Origin: Taklimakanibacter deserti
GTDB taxonomy: Bacteria; Pseudomonadota; Alphaproteobacteria; Rhizobiales; Aestuariivirgaceae
NCBI GenBank assembly: GCA_003574785.1
Contig: QORU01000024.1
Span: forward strand, 1 to 64,000
Direction of reading: 5' to 3'
DNA length: 64,000 bases
The number at the start of each line of letters is the position of its first letter. Within the stretch, counting starts at the first letter, position 1. A program made the position numbers and the translations under genes. Positions 28,512 through 37,411 of this stretch are shown here, one piece after another. Below the pieces are notes generated by a model. The model did not search any database and was not told the DNA's origin. It was given only the letters and a program-made list of their open reading frames with translations.

Positions 28512-28551
28512 CCGGGGCGGGACAGCCGCGTGCTGTCTCCTCCCGGGTTTT
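28512..28551 (+). terminator. Long GC-rich hairpin followed by TTTT
   Basis: 15-nt arms CCGGGGCGGGACAGC (28512-28526) and GCTGTCTCCTCCCGG (28532-28546) match at 12 of 15 positions; two of the other three can form G-U pairs. A 5-nt loop separates the arms and GTTTTC follows. It has the form of an intrinsic terminator although no plus-strand gene lies just upstream, so it may end a small transcript or attenuate the DUF1062 leader. Confidence 0.5.
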
Positions 28552-28721
28552 CGTTCATCGGGTGGTGGTCTGAGACCGGTCTGGCATTGTCGGCCTGTGC
28601 CATGCGCAACATGCGCCGTCTCAGCTCTTCCATCACTCGAACAACATCGCCCGACCTCGGCCCTTAGGGGCGTCTCCCGCCGCCATCTTGGTGAACTTCC
28701 TGACCGGAAGGCCAAGACAGC

Positions 28722-29321
28722 ATGTGCGATCTCGAGCGTGTCCAATGGACCATCATTCCCAGAACTGCCCCGCAACCCTGGATCGCCTGCAGCCGATGCG
28801 GCGAGCCGAAACCTTTCCGATCGAGCGGCAAAATCAGGCTGAACGCCAATGGCCGAAGGCTCGATGCCTGGCTGATCTACAAATGCTCAGACTGTGACGG
28901 AACCTGGAACCGGCCGCTCTTCGAGCGCCGACCCATAGGCGATATAAGTATCGCCGATCTCGAGGCGCTCCAGTCCAACGATCCCGGTTGGGTAAAATCA
29001 TATGAGTTCGACATCGGCGGATTGCGCGACCGGGCACGGCGTATCGATGAAGGCACGGAAGTCGAGGTCCACAAGCAGACTCTGACGGACGAGACCGGGA
29101 CCGGCAATATTCTCGAAATCACGCTCGTCGTTCGTTCAGCCGTGGGCCTCAGGCTCGACCGCCTGCTCGCCGCCGAGCTTGGCCTGTCGCGGTCGCGGCT
29201 TCATGCTCTTCGCGAACAAGGACAATTGCGGATCGATCCCGACCACAAGGATGTCCTGCGGCGGCGGATCCGGGACGGCACGCGCATTGTCCTGGAGCGA
29301 TTCAAGGAAGCTCGATGGTGA
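28722..29321 (+). CDS. DUF1062 domain-containing protein
   Basis: 199 residues. The N-terminal half has two CXXC pairs, CSRCG and CSDCD, flanking FRSSGKIRLNANGRRLDAWLIYKC, followed by GTWNRPLFERR: the DUF1062 signature with a likely zinc-ribbon. The C-terminal half (GLRLDRLLAAELGLSRSRLHALREQGQLRI) has an S4-like appearance, suggesting RNA contact, but this is inference. Its 3' end overlaps the convergent nucleotidyltransferase-like gene by 20 bp. Confidence 0.85.
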   Translation: MCDLERVQWTIIPRTAPQPWIACSRCGEPKPFRSSGKIRLNANGRRLDAWLIYKCSDCDGTWNRPLFERRPIGDISIADLEALQSNDPGWVKSYEFDIGGLRDRARRIDEGTEVEVHKQTLTDETGTGNILEITLVVRSAVGLRLDRLLAAELGLSRSRLHALREQGQLRIDPDHKDVLRRRIRDGTRIVLERFKEARW

Positions 29322-29865
29322 CGTTGGGCCAGCGCTCATGCCATCTCTTTTCCGTGATGCGCGCTATGTACTCCGCCCTGCGGGCATGCCCGCGCGAGGT
29401 CGGCCGGATGGACATTGAAAAGAGATCCTGGAGCCCATAGGGCGCCAGGATCTCGAGGCCGCCACCTGTGTCCAGCCGCGCGGCGACGCAGGTGGGTGTT
29501 TCGAGCCAGAACCGCAATGCGTCGGCCGTCGAAGCATAGGGGTCATCGCCATTGCGGATATGCATGCGAGCCTGGTTGCGCACGCTCCAGGGCAGGGCCG
29601 GATCCCTGTCCCTCAGCCTCTGTTCGATCGTCTCATCGTGCCGCGGATCGCGGTTGCCGGGATCGAAATAGAGCACGTCGATGTCATCGACTGGGGAAGC
29701 AATGGTGTAACCGGAGAGCGCGTCCCACACCGCCGCCCTGATGAAGCCCGCGCCCACGGCCCAATCCGGCAGAGCGAGCGACCGCACGATCTCGAAGACA
29801 TGCATGCGGAGCGGGGCCTGCTTGAGGATCGCAATGAGACGCTGGTCAAGATCCCTGTCGTGCAT
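29302..29865 (-). CDS. Nucleotidyltransferase family protein (NTP_transf_6)
   Basis: 187 residues. Family signature: AGFIRAAVWDALSGY near residue 38, the acidic DDIDVLYFDP metal site at about 58-67, and WSVRNQARMHIRNGDDPYASTADALRFWLETPTCVAARL. This is the DUF925/NTP_transf_6 group, related to DNA polymerase beta-type nucleotidyltransferases; substrates are unknown. The gene lies between DUF1062, which it overlaps tail to tail, and the histidine kinase gene. Confidence 0.87.
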   Translation of the reverse strand: MHDRDLDQRLIAILKQAPLRMHVFEIVRSLALPDWAVGAGFIRAAVWDALSGYTIASPVDDIDVLYFDPGNRDPRHDETIEQRLRDRDPALPWSVRNQARMHIRNGDDPYASTADALRFWLETPTCVAARLDTGGGLEILAPYGLQDLFSMSIRPTSRGHARRAEYIARITEKRWHERWPNVTIELP

Positions 29866-29898
29866 GAGATGAGACTTCCTTTCGGAAGAACAGGTGAG

Positions 29899-32217
29899 CT
29901 ACGCCGCCGCCGAATGCGCCGGCTTCGCCGCCACCGCCGGCAGCCGCACCGTGACGATGGTGCCTTTGCCGGTCTCGCTGTCGATGGTGAGCGTGCCGCC
30001 ATGGAGCTCGACCAGCGATTTGGAGATGGCGAGGCCGAGGCCGGAGCCGCCCTTGGTCTTGGTGAACTGGTTCTCGACCTGCTCGAAGGGCCGGCCGAGC
30101 TTCTCGATGTCCTTGGGCGGAATGCCAATGCCGGTATCGGCGATCGAGATCACGGCATGCTCGCCGTCGAGCCTGGCGGTCAGCGTGACACGCCCGCCTT
30201 CGGGTGTGAACTTCACCGCATTGGAGGTGAGGTTGATGAGGATCTGCTTGAAGGCGCGGGTGTCGACCTCGGCGTTGAGCTTCTTCGGCGTCTGGCAGAC
30301 GAACTCGACCTTGCCTTCCTGGGCGCGGGATTCGACCAGGCGGATCGTCTCCTGGACGATCTCCGAGAGATCGGTCTTCTGGTACTCGAGCTTGAGGCGT
30401 CCGGCCTCGATCTTCGACATGTCGAGGATGTCGCTGATGACATCGAGCAGGAACTGGCCGCTCGAATGGATGTCCTTGGCGTATTCGATGTATTTGCTGG
30501 CGCCGACGGGGCCGAACATCTCGTTCTCCATCACCTGGCTGAAGCCGATGATGGCATTGAGCGGCGTTCTGAGCTCGTGGCTCATATTGGCGAGGAATTC
30601 CGATTTCGACCGGCTCGCGGCTTCCGCCCGCGTTTTCTCGCGCGAATATTTGTCGGCGAGGTCGGCGAGGCGCTGCGATTGCTGCTCGGCGAGGAGGCGC
30701 TCCTTCTGCAGGTCGCGCACCGTCATCATCAATTCGCGCTCGGAGAGCAGCAGGCGCTCTTCCTGCTGCTTGAGCGGGGTGATGTCGGTGCCGACCGAGA
30801 CGAAGCCGCCGTCCTTGGTGCGCCGCTCGTTGATCTGCAGCCAGCGTCCATCGCCGAGCTGCACCTCGAAGGTGTTGCCTTCGCCGATATCGCGGCTGTG
30901 GATCGGCATGCGCTGGCGCACCGCCGGCTCCTTGGCAGTCTTGGCGACGAGCTCGTAAGGCGTGCCGGGCGTGCACACGCTGGCGGGGAGCGAATGGAAC
31001 TGCTGGTATTTGGTGTTGCACAGGACGAGGCGATTTTCGGCGTCCCAGAGCACGAAGGCTTCCGAGATGTTCTCGATCGCGTCCTTGAGGCGGAGCTCCG
31101 CTTCCTGGTTGAGCCGGTCGGCGAGCTTCTGCGCGGTGATGTCGATGACGATGCCGACGAGATGCGGCTCGACCTCTTCCGGCGCATGCGAGAGCTCGGC
31201 GCGAGCCCTGAGCCACACCCAGTTGCCGTCGACATGGCGCATGCGGAACTCGTGGTCGAACACCGATTTCTGGCCGCTGAGCAGGGCCTCGACCACTTCC
31301 TCGAGCTGCGCGTCCTCGGGATGGATGCGATCGGCGACGTCGCCGAAATTGAGGAACTCGCCGGTCTCCTCGATGCCCAGTATGTCATACATGGATTTCG
31401 ACCAGAAGATCCGGCCGCGCGATATGTCCCAGTCCCACAGGCCACAATGGCCGCGGTCGAGCGCCTTGTCGAGCCGCTCGGTGGCGAGGGTGAGGGTGCG
31501 GTCGGCCTCCGAGGCTTTCGCCGCCTGCCAGTGGAAGGCGCCGCCCAGCATCATCAGCACGAGGAAGGTGACGGCGAACAGCACGCTCACCTGCATGACG
31601 CTGTCCTTCCAGGCGCGCATGACATCGGCATGCTTCTGGATGACGAGCAGGCTGCCGGGCAAAGGAGCGAGGTCGCTCATGCCGACATAAGCCTCCTCGC
31701 CCGAGGACAGCATGAGGCGGGCCATCTCCGTATCGTTGATGTTGATCTCGGTGATGAAGCGGCTGGTGAGCACATCGGCGATGGTCTGGCCGGCGATCGT
31801 GCCGTCGGATTTGGAGGCGACCGTGATCACGCCCGCGGCATTGACATAGGCGAAGATGCGGCCCTCGCGCTGCGCCTCAGGCAGGAGCGCGGCGTCGAGA
31901 TCTTCCTGGGTGAAGGGTTTGGGCGTGAAGCCGGATTGGATCTGGTTGCGCGCTGCCTGCTTGATGTGCTGGGCGGCGGCCGTCGCATAAAGGAGCGTCT
32001 GGCGGTTCTGCTCGGCGAGATGAGTGGTGCGGCTTTGCGCCAATTGCAGGAAGAGCGCCAGAGCCAGGGTGATGAGGAAGAGCGAGACCAGGATCGTGAT
32101 CAGGATGCGCAGCGATCTTTCGCCGATCGAGACGCGGGCCCAGCCGGGCAAAGGCAGCGGGAGCCGGAGCACCCGCTCCTTGAAGAAAAGCTCGCCCAAT
32201 TGTGCCTTGCTGCTCAA
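29899..32217 (-). CDS. PAS-domain sensor histidine kinase, PleC/PdhS-like
   Basis: 772 residues. A membrane helix at about 38-58 and a second at about 205-225 bound a periplasmic sensory domain. Two or more PAS domains follow (about 240-360 and 370-490), then HisKA with phosphorylatable His547 in FLANMSHELRTPLNAIIGFSQVM. NEMFGPVG followed by YIEYAKDIHSSGQFLLDVISDILDMSKIEAGR is the pattern of the PleC/PdhS group that acts on the cell-cycle regulator DivK. The HATPase domain (SNAVKFTPEGG, ADTGIGIPP, GSGLGLAIS) is intact. No receiver domain or adjacent regulator, as is usual for this group. Confidence 0.85.
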   Translation of the reverse strand: MSSKAQLGELFFKERVLRLPLPLPGWARVSIGERSLRILITILVSLFLITLALALFLQLAQSRTTHLAEQNRQTLLYATAAAQHIKQAARNQIQSGFTPKPFTQEDLDAALLPEAQREGRIFAYVNAAGVITVASKSDGTIAGQTIADVLTSRFITEININDTEMARLMLSSGEEAYVGMSDLAPLPGSLLVIQKHADVMRAWKDSVMQVSVLFAVTFLVLMMLGGAFHWQAAKASEADRTLTLATERLDKALDRGHCGLWDWDISRGRIFWSKSMYDILGIEETGEFLNFGDVADRIHPEDAQLEEVVEALLSGQKSVFDHEFRMRHVDGNWVWLRARAELSHAPEEVEPHLVGIVIDITAQKLADRLNQEAELRLKDAIENISEAFVLWDAENRLVLCNTKYQQFHSLPASVCTPGTPYELVAKTAKEPAVRQRMPIHSRDIGEGNTFEVQLGDGRWLQINERRTKDGGFVSVGTDITPLKQQEERLLLSERELMMTVRDLQKERLLAEQQSQRLADLADKYSREKTRAEAASRSKSEFLANMSHELRTPLNAIIGFSQVMENEMFGPVGASKYIEYAKDIHSSGQFLLDVISDILDMSKIEAGRLKLEYQKTDLSEIVQETIRLVESRAQEGKVEFVCQTPKKLNAEVDTRAFKQILINLTSNAVKFTPEGGRVTLTARLDGEHAVISIADTGIGIPPKDIEKLGRPFEQVENQFTKTKGGSGLGLAISKSLVELHGGTLTIDSETGKGTIVTVRLPAVAAKPAHSAAA

Positions 32218-32425
32218 TCTCGCCCCCTGCGTGGCGCGCCGTAACCGACCTCAGCACCCTCCCACCACCTCACGAATCACCGCCTATTGATTCGTAGTTA
32301 AGGTGATTTGTCCAGCCGAAACCGGCATTGGCTATTATGTTGATACTGCAAGCGATTTTGAGGCGATCTTGGGCGGAAATTGCGCCCTGTTGAGGCCTCG
32401 CCTGAGGCAGAGTTGGTTGAGCCCG

Positions 32426-35077
32426 TTATTCCGGCGCCACCGCGAGCGATTTCGAGACGATCTCGTAGAGATCGCGCGACAATCCCGGGGTGGCGAGAAT
32501 GCGCTCGAGCTGGGCCTTGGCAAGGCCGCGGCGCTTCGCTTCGAGGCCCGCCCAGCTGCGGAAGGCGGTGGCCATGCGGGCGGCAACCTGCGGGTTCAGG
32601 GGATCGAGCGCCAGGATCGTATCGGCCAGGATGGCATAGCCTTCGCCGTCCTCAGAATGGAAGGCGAAGGGATTGCCCATGGCGAAGGTGCCGATCAGGC
32701 TCCTGACCCGGTTGGGTGTAGCAAGCTTGAAATCGGGATGCGTCATGAGCTCGCGCACCCGCCTTATGGTGCCCTTGAGCGGCGCCGATGCCTGCAGCGC
32801 GAACCATTTGTCGATAATGAGATGATCGCCCTTGTGGCGCGCATAGAAGGCATCGAGCGCCTGGTCGCGCTCCGCGACATCGAGGGTCACGAGGGTGGAG
32901 AGCGCGCCGATCTCATCCGTCATGCTGGGCGCTCGAGCAAGCTGCTCCACGGCGAGTTTGGTGCCGAACGCCGGATCGCCGCCGGCGATCGCATAAAGCA
33001 CGGCATAGCGCAAGGACCGCCGCCCCGTTTCCTCAGGGCTCGGGCTGTAGGCGCCCTTACTCTCGGTTTTCTTCCACAGAGCGAGCAGAACATCGGCAAG
33101 GCCCTTGCCGATCTCGCCGCGCAAGGCCTCGCGCGCTTGATGGATGGCACCGGGATCGACATTGCGGGCAATGAGGGTCGCGATCTCCTGCTCGCCGGGC
33201 AAGGTCAGCATGGCCGACTTGAAGGCCTGGTCGACCTCGGGATCATCGAGGACGGCTCCGAGGGCTACGATGAAGGACGTCTTGTCGTCCGAGGCACTGT
33301 GCCCTTCGAGAGCGGAACGCAGCAAAGTGTGGGCCGCCGTCTGCGCCGCCTCCCAGCAGTTGAAGGTGTCGTTGTCCGTCTTCATCAGGAAAAGCTGGTC
33401 GGCCATCGATGTCCGGCTTTTGAGCCGGATGGGCGCTGAAAAGGAACGATTGAGCGACAGGACCGGTCTTCGGGCAACGTTACGGAAACGAAACGTCTTC
33501 TTGGGCTCGTTCAGTTCGATCAAGGGCTCGTTGAGCGTGCCGACACCTTCGAGATCGAGCGGCATGTCCTCGCCGTCGGCGTCCAGGAGACCGATGCCGA
33601 GCGGGATCTGCAAGGGCAGCTTCTCCGGCTGGCCGGGCGTGGGCAGGGTCCCTTGCTCGAGGGTGAGATCGAAGGTTTTTGCCTTGGCATCATAGGCTTC
33701 GGTGACGGTGACCTCGGGCGTGCCCGCCTGCTCGTACCAGCGGAAGAACTGGTCGAGATTGCGCCCCGAGGCATCGGCCATGCAGCGCACGAGATCTTCC
33801 ACCGTCGCCGCTTCCCCGTCATGGCGCTCGAAATAGAGGTCCATCGCCTTGCGGAAAGCGTCGCGGCCGATCAGCGTCAGCATCATGCGGCAGAGCTCGG
33901 CGCCCTTTTCATAGACCGTCGCCGTGTAGAAATTGTTGATCTCGATATAGGAGGCGGGCCTCACGGCGTGGGCGAGGGGACCCGCATCTTCCGGAAACTG
34001 ATCGGCGCGCAGCCTCTTCACATCGGCGATGCGCTTCACCGCGCGCGAGCGGATGTCGGAGGTGAATTCCTGGTCGCGGAAAACGGTGAGGCCCTCCTTG
34101 AGGCATAATTGGAACCAGTCGCGGCAGGTGATGCGGTTGCCGGTCCAGTTGTGGAAATATTCATGCGCGATGATCGCCTCGATATTCACATAGTCGACGT
34201 CGGTCGCGGTCTCGGGCAGCGCCAGGATGTATTTGTCGTTGAAGATATTGAGCCCCTTGTTCTCCATGGCGCCCATGTTGAAATGCGACACCGCGACGAT
34301 CATGAAGATGTCGAGGTCATATTCGCACCCGAAGCGCTCCTCGTCCCAGCGCATCGAGGTCTTGAGCGATTCCATCGCCCAGCCGCAGCGCTCCTCCTTG
34401 CCCTTCTCGACATAGATGCGCAGCTCGACCTTGCGGCCCGAGCGCGTCACATAATGGTCGGCAACATAAGCGAGATCGCCGGCGACGAGGGCGAAGAGAT
34501 AGGACGGCTTAGGGAAGGGATCGTCCCATTCGGCGAAATGCCGGTCGGTGCCGGGGATCTGGCCGCTGGCACCCGGATTGCCGTTGGCAAGGAGGACCGG
34601 GCATGAGGCGATAGGTCCCTCGATGCGCACTTTGTAGCGCGCCATGACATCGGGACGGTCGTAGAAATAGGTGATGCGCCGGAAGCCTTCCGCTTCGCAT
34701 TGCGTGCAGAAGACATCGTTGGAGACATAAAGGCCGGACAGTTCGGTATTGGCCTTCGGATTGCAGAGGGTGACGATTTCGAGCGTGAAGGGCTTTTGCG
34801 GCACTTCCGCAATGGTGAGGCTCGTGGCGCTCACGTCAAAGTGAGACTTGTCGAGAGCTTTGCCGTCGATGCTGATCGCCTGGAGCTCCAGTTTCTCGCC
34901 ATCGAGCACCAGGGGCGCGCCCTTCTGGCTTGATGCCTTGTTGGGCTTCAAATTAAGCCGCGCAATGACCTGCGTCGCTTCAGTATCCAGGCTGAAATCG
35001 AGAAATACTTCCTCGATCAGGTAAGGAACCGGCTGGTAATCCTTCAAATAAACGGTCTGCGGGCTTACATTATTCAT
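32426..35077 (-). CDS. pepN: Aminopeptidase N (M1 family)
   Basis: 883 residues, the full length of the gammaproteobacterial/alphaproteobacterial PepN type. Substrate-recognition GAMEN is at 269-273; the zinc site HEYFH at 305-309 with Glu328 in LKEGL completes HEXXH-X18-E. It removes N-terminal amino acids from peptides in the cytoplasm. Divergent from the Gre-family gene. Confidence 0.96.
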   Translation of the reverse strand: MNNVSPQTVYLKDYQPVPYLIEEVFLDFSLDTEATQVIARLNLKPNKASSQKGAPLVLDGEKLELQAISIDGKALDKSHFDVSATSLTIAEVPQKPFTLEIVTLCNPKANTELSGLYVSNDVFCTQCEAEGFRRITYFYDRPDVMARYKVRIEGPIASCPVLLANGNPGASGQIPGTDRHFAEWDDPFPKPSYLFALVAGDLAYVADHYVTRSGRKVELRIYVEKGKEERCGWAMESLKTSMRWDEERFGCEYDLDIFMIVAVSHFNMGAMENKGLNIFNDKYILALPETATDVDYVNIEAIIAHEYFHNWTGNRITCRDWFQLCLKEGLTVFRDQEFTSDIRSRAVKRIADVKRLRADQFPEDAGPLAHAVRPASYIEINNFYTATVYEKGAELCRMMLTLIGRDAFRKAMDLYFERHDGEAATVEDLVRCMADASGRNLDQFFRWYEQAGTPEVTVTEAYDAKAKTFDLTLEQGTLPTPGQPEKLPLQIPLGIGLLDADGEDMPLDLEGVGTLNEPLIELNEPKKTFRFRNVARRPVLSLNRSFSAPIRLKSRTSMADQLFLMKTDNDTFNCWEAAQTAAHTLLRSALEGHSASDDKTSFIVALGAVLDDPEVDQAFKSAMLTLPGEQEIATLIARNVDPGAIHQAREALRGEIGKGLADVLLALWKKTESKGAYSPSPEETGRRSLRYAVLYAIAGGDPAFGTKLAVEQLARAPSMTDEIGALSTLVTLDVAERDQALDAFYARHKGDHLIIDKWFALQASAPLKGTIRRVRELMTHPDFKLATPNRVRSLIGTFAMGNPFAFHSEDGEGYAILADTILALDPLNPQVAARMATAFRSWAGLEAKRRGLAKAQLERILATPGLSRDLYEIVSKSLAVAPE

Positions 35078-35219
35078 GTGCTATACTGACTTCAGTTGAT
35101 GGGGGTGGATTGAACTGATCCCGAAAGGCTCCTGCGGACCTCTTCGGATAAGATCATGTGAAAACAAAAAGATAGATGGTGAATGTGAGTCAATCAAGCG
35201 ACATTGGGCGGAACTGAAG

Positions 35220-35705
35220 ATGAGCCGGGCATTTGTCAAGGAACAGGACGACCAAGAGGGCCTCGAAGAGCTGCCGGAAAGACCCATCAGCTCCAACCCC
35301 AATTTCGTGACCCCGCACGGCCTCACCTTGATCGATGAGGAGATCGAGGCGGCGCGCAAGCTCCTGGCCCACGCCCAGCATGAAAGCGACCGCGCCGGCA
35401 TTGCGCGCGCCTCGCGCGATCTGCGCTATTGGACGCAGCGCCGCGCCACCGCGCAGACGGTGGAGCCGCCCAAGGCGCCGCAGAAGGTCGCCTTCGCCAC
35501 GCGCGTGACAGTCAAGCGCGATGACGGTCGCGAGCAGGTTTTCTCGATCGTCGGCGAGGATGAGGCCGACCTCGAAAAAGGGCTGATCGCCTATACGGTT
35601 CCCATGGCCCGGGCTCTGCTCGGTCTGGAAGTCGGCGACGAGGCCGAGCTGCATGCCGGCCATGTCGAAGTAGTCGATCTAAAACCGATCGACGCGGAAG
35701 GCTGA
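35220..35705 (+). CDS. Gre-family RNA polymerase-binding protein
   Basis: 161 residues. The C-terminal half (VTVKRDDGREQVFSIVGEDEADLEKGLIAYTVPMARALLGLEVGDEAEL) is the FKBP-like GreA/GreB domain that docks in the polymerase secondary channel. The N-terminal helical part (GLTLIDEEIEAARKLLAH...ARASRDLRYWTQRRAT) is shorter than in GreA and lacks the DLSENAEY tip whose acidic residues stimulate transcript cleavage. So a GreA/GreB-family protein whose cleavage activity is doubtful. Its end overlaps the convergent dadA by 27 bp. Confidence 0.8.
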   Translation: MSRAFVKEQDDQEGLEELPERPISSNPNFVTPHGLTLIDEEIEAARKLLAHAQHESDRAGIARASRDLRYWTQRRATAQTVEPPKAPQKVAFATRVTVKRDDGREQVFSIVGEDEADLEKGLIAYTVPMARALLGLEVGDEAELHAGHVEVVDLKPIDAEG

Positions 35706-36929
35706 CAGATCGGTATTGCTGGGAGCGCCGCTCAGCATTTCGCCGAGCAGGCGTCCGGTCGTCGGGCCCCAGGTCAACCCCATATGACTGTGACCGAAGC
35801 CGTACCAGACATTGCGGAGCTTGCGCGAGGGACCGATGACCGGCAGGCCGTCGGGTGTTCCGGGTCTCCGCCCCATCCAGCGCGAGACCGTCTGATCGAT
35901 CTCGCGCAATTTCGGCAGGCAGCGCTTGGCGAAGGGCCAGAGCACGTCGGCGCGCTTCCAGTTCGGTGGCGCATCGAGCCCGGCGAACTCGTCCGTGCCG
36001 GCAAGCCGCAAGCCCATATCCATCGGCGTCATGGCCATCGGCGTCGCCACATAAGTGAGCGAGCGGCCAAGCGTGATGCCGGGAGCGGGGATGACCAGGT
36101 GATAGCCACGTTCCGCTTCCAAGAGCACCTTGTCGCCAAAGGCTGAGGCGAAGAAATTGGAATAGGCGCCGGCGCAAATGACGAGACGGTCGAGCGGGCG
36201 CTCGCCGCCCGATTTCAGCGTGAGCGCCGTGGCGCGCGATCCGTCCTGCGCGACCTTCAGCACATCGTCTTGGATGATCTCGCCGCCATTGCGGACGACA
36301 TTCTCGGCGATCGAGGCGACGACTTTCTGGGGATTGCGCACATAATACCAGCCGCCATGGAAAGCGCCGCACGCGAAGTCGCGGGCGATGTCGGGCTCGA
36401 TCTCGGCGATCTCGCCCGGCGACAGCTTCTTCATTTCATAGCCATGCTCGCGCTTCACGGCGCGCTCTGACTCTTCGGCCTGATACTGGGCATGCGTGTC
36501 GTAGAGCCGGAGCGAATCCTTCTTGACCATAAGATCGATGGACCCCGCCGCGGTGAGCAGGGTCTCGAAATCGCTGACGACGCGCAGCCCGAGCGCCGCG
36601 CGCGCCGCGGTGATCTTGCGCACCCGGTCGGGCAGTGCATTGCGGCCGGCGGCCAGGAACCAGGGCAGCGCCTTGGGCAGATAGGACCAGCGGATGGTGA
36701 GGGGACCCAAGGGGTCGAGAAGCCAGCCCGGGATTTTGAGCAGGATGCGCGGACGGATGGTGGGCGTCACCTCGGCGAAAGCGAGGCCGCCGGCATTGCC
36801 GAAGGAACAGCCTTCGCCCGGCGGCACGCGGTCGATGACCGTGACCTTGTGGCCCGCGCGTTGCAGGAAGGCGGCGGTCGAGATGCCGATGATGCCGGCG
36901 CCGATGATGGTGATATGGGAACTGGGCAT
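35679..36929 (-). CDS. dadA: D-amino-acid dehydrogenase / DAO-family FAD oxidoreductase
   Basis: 416 residues. N-terminal FAD fold ITIIGAGIIGISTAAFLQRAG, then the DadA-specific VPPGEGCSFGNAGGLA and TPTIRPRILLKIPGWLLDPLGPL. C-terminal GRRPGTPDGLPVIGPS and GFGHSHMGLTWGPTTG are conserved in the family. It deaminates D-amino acids to keto acids with transfer of electrons to the respiratory chain. No alanine racemase neighbour, so the substrate within this family is not fixed. Confidence 0.85.
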   Translation of the reverse strand: MPSSHITIIGAGIIGISTAAFLQRAGHKVTVIDRVPPGEGCSFGNAGGLAFAEVTPTIRPRILLKIPGWLLDPLGPLTIRWSYLPKALPWFLAAGRNALPDRVRKITAARAALGLRVVSDFETLLTAAGSIDLMVKKDSLRLYDTHAQYQAEESERAVKREHGYEMKKLSPGEIAEIEPDIARDFACGAFHGGWYYVRNPQKVVASIAENVVRNGGEIIQDDVLKVAQDGSRATALTLKSGGERPLDRLVICAGAYSNFFASAFGDKVLLEAERGYHLVIPAPGITLGRSLTYVATPMAMTPMDMGLRLAGTDEFAGLDAPPNWKRADVLWPFAKRCLPKLREIDQTVSRWMGRRPGTPDGLPVIGPSRKLRNVWYGFGHSHMGLTWGPTTGRLLGEMLSGAPSNTDLSAFRVDRF

Positions 36930-37054
36930 GATGTGTGACTCGCGAAGCGGCTTGTTCTTCAGTCTATTTTCGCTCGCGCGTCAAGGCTGCGCGGCACCTT
37001 CCGCCCTCACCGGATTCCGTCTACGGTCATGACAGTCGCAAAACGGAGGCATGC

Positions 37055-37405
37055 ATGGGGCGTTTGACGACGCATATATTGGACACCGCACTCGGCCGGC
37101 CGGCCAAGGGACTGAAGATCGAGCTCTGGTCGCTCGATGGCGGGCCGTCCTTGCTCAAGACGGTGGTGAGCAACCAGGATGGCCGCGTCGATGCGCCGCT
37201 TCTCGACGGCGAAGACTTCAAGGTCGGGCAATATGAGCTGCGGTTCCATGCCGGCGCCTATCTCAAGGCGAATGGCGCGCCGATCTCCGATCCGCCTTTT
37301 CTCGACGTGATCCCGCTGCGCTTCGGCATCGCCAACAAGACCGAGCATTATCACGTGCCGCTGCTGCTTGCGCCTTACGGCTATTCGACCTATCGCGGAA
37401 GCTGA
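37055..37405 (+). CDS. hiuH: 5-hydroxyisourate hydrolase
   Basis: 116 residues from ATG 37055 (CGGAGG 5 nt upstream). Transthyretin-like enzyme converting 5-hydroxyisourate, the product of urate oxidation, to OHCU. Signatures: [14 protein letters not shown] at the N-terminus, then [45 protein letters not shown] and the diagnostic C-terminal YRGS. First gene of the purine island; a LysR gene follows 6 nt downstream. Confidence 0.95.
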   Translation: MGRLTTHILDTALGRPAKGLKIELWSLDGGPSLLKTVVSNQDGRVDAPLLDGEDFKVGQYELRFHAGAYLKANGAPISDPPFLDVIPLRFGIANKTEHYHVPLLLAPYGYSTYRGS

Positions 37406-37411
37406 GCCGCC

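Larger units (their letters stand above)
28130..28721. other. Gene-free stretch with palindrome and hairpin
   Basis: About 590 bases with no convincing gene; open frames on both strands lack start signals and family resemblance. It holds a perfect odd palindrome at 28349-28361 and a long hairpin at 28512-28546, listed separately. It presumably carries the promoters of the two divergent flanking genes. Confidence 0.5.

Noticed and set aside
28419..28775. Minus-strand frame across the gap before DUF1062
   Set aside because: It crosses the long hairpin and the DUF1062 start and shows no start signal or family motif.
29560..32244. 894-codon plus-strand frame opposite the histidine kinase
   Set aside because: The minus-strand frame has intact HisKA, PAS and HATPase motifs; the plus-strand translation has none.
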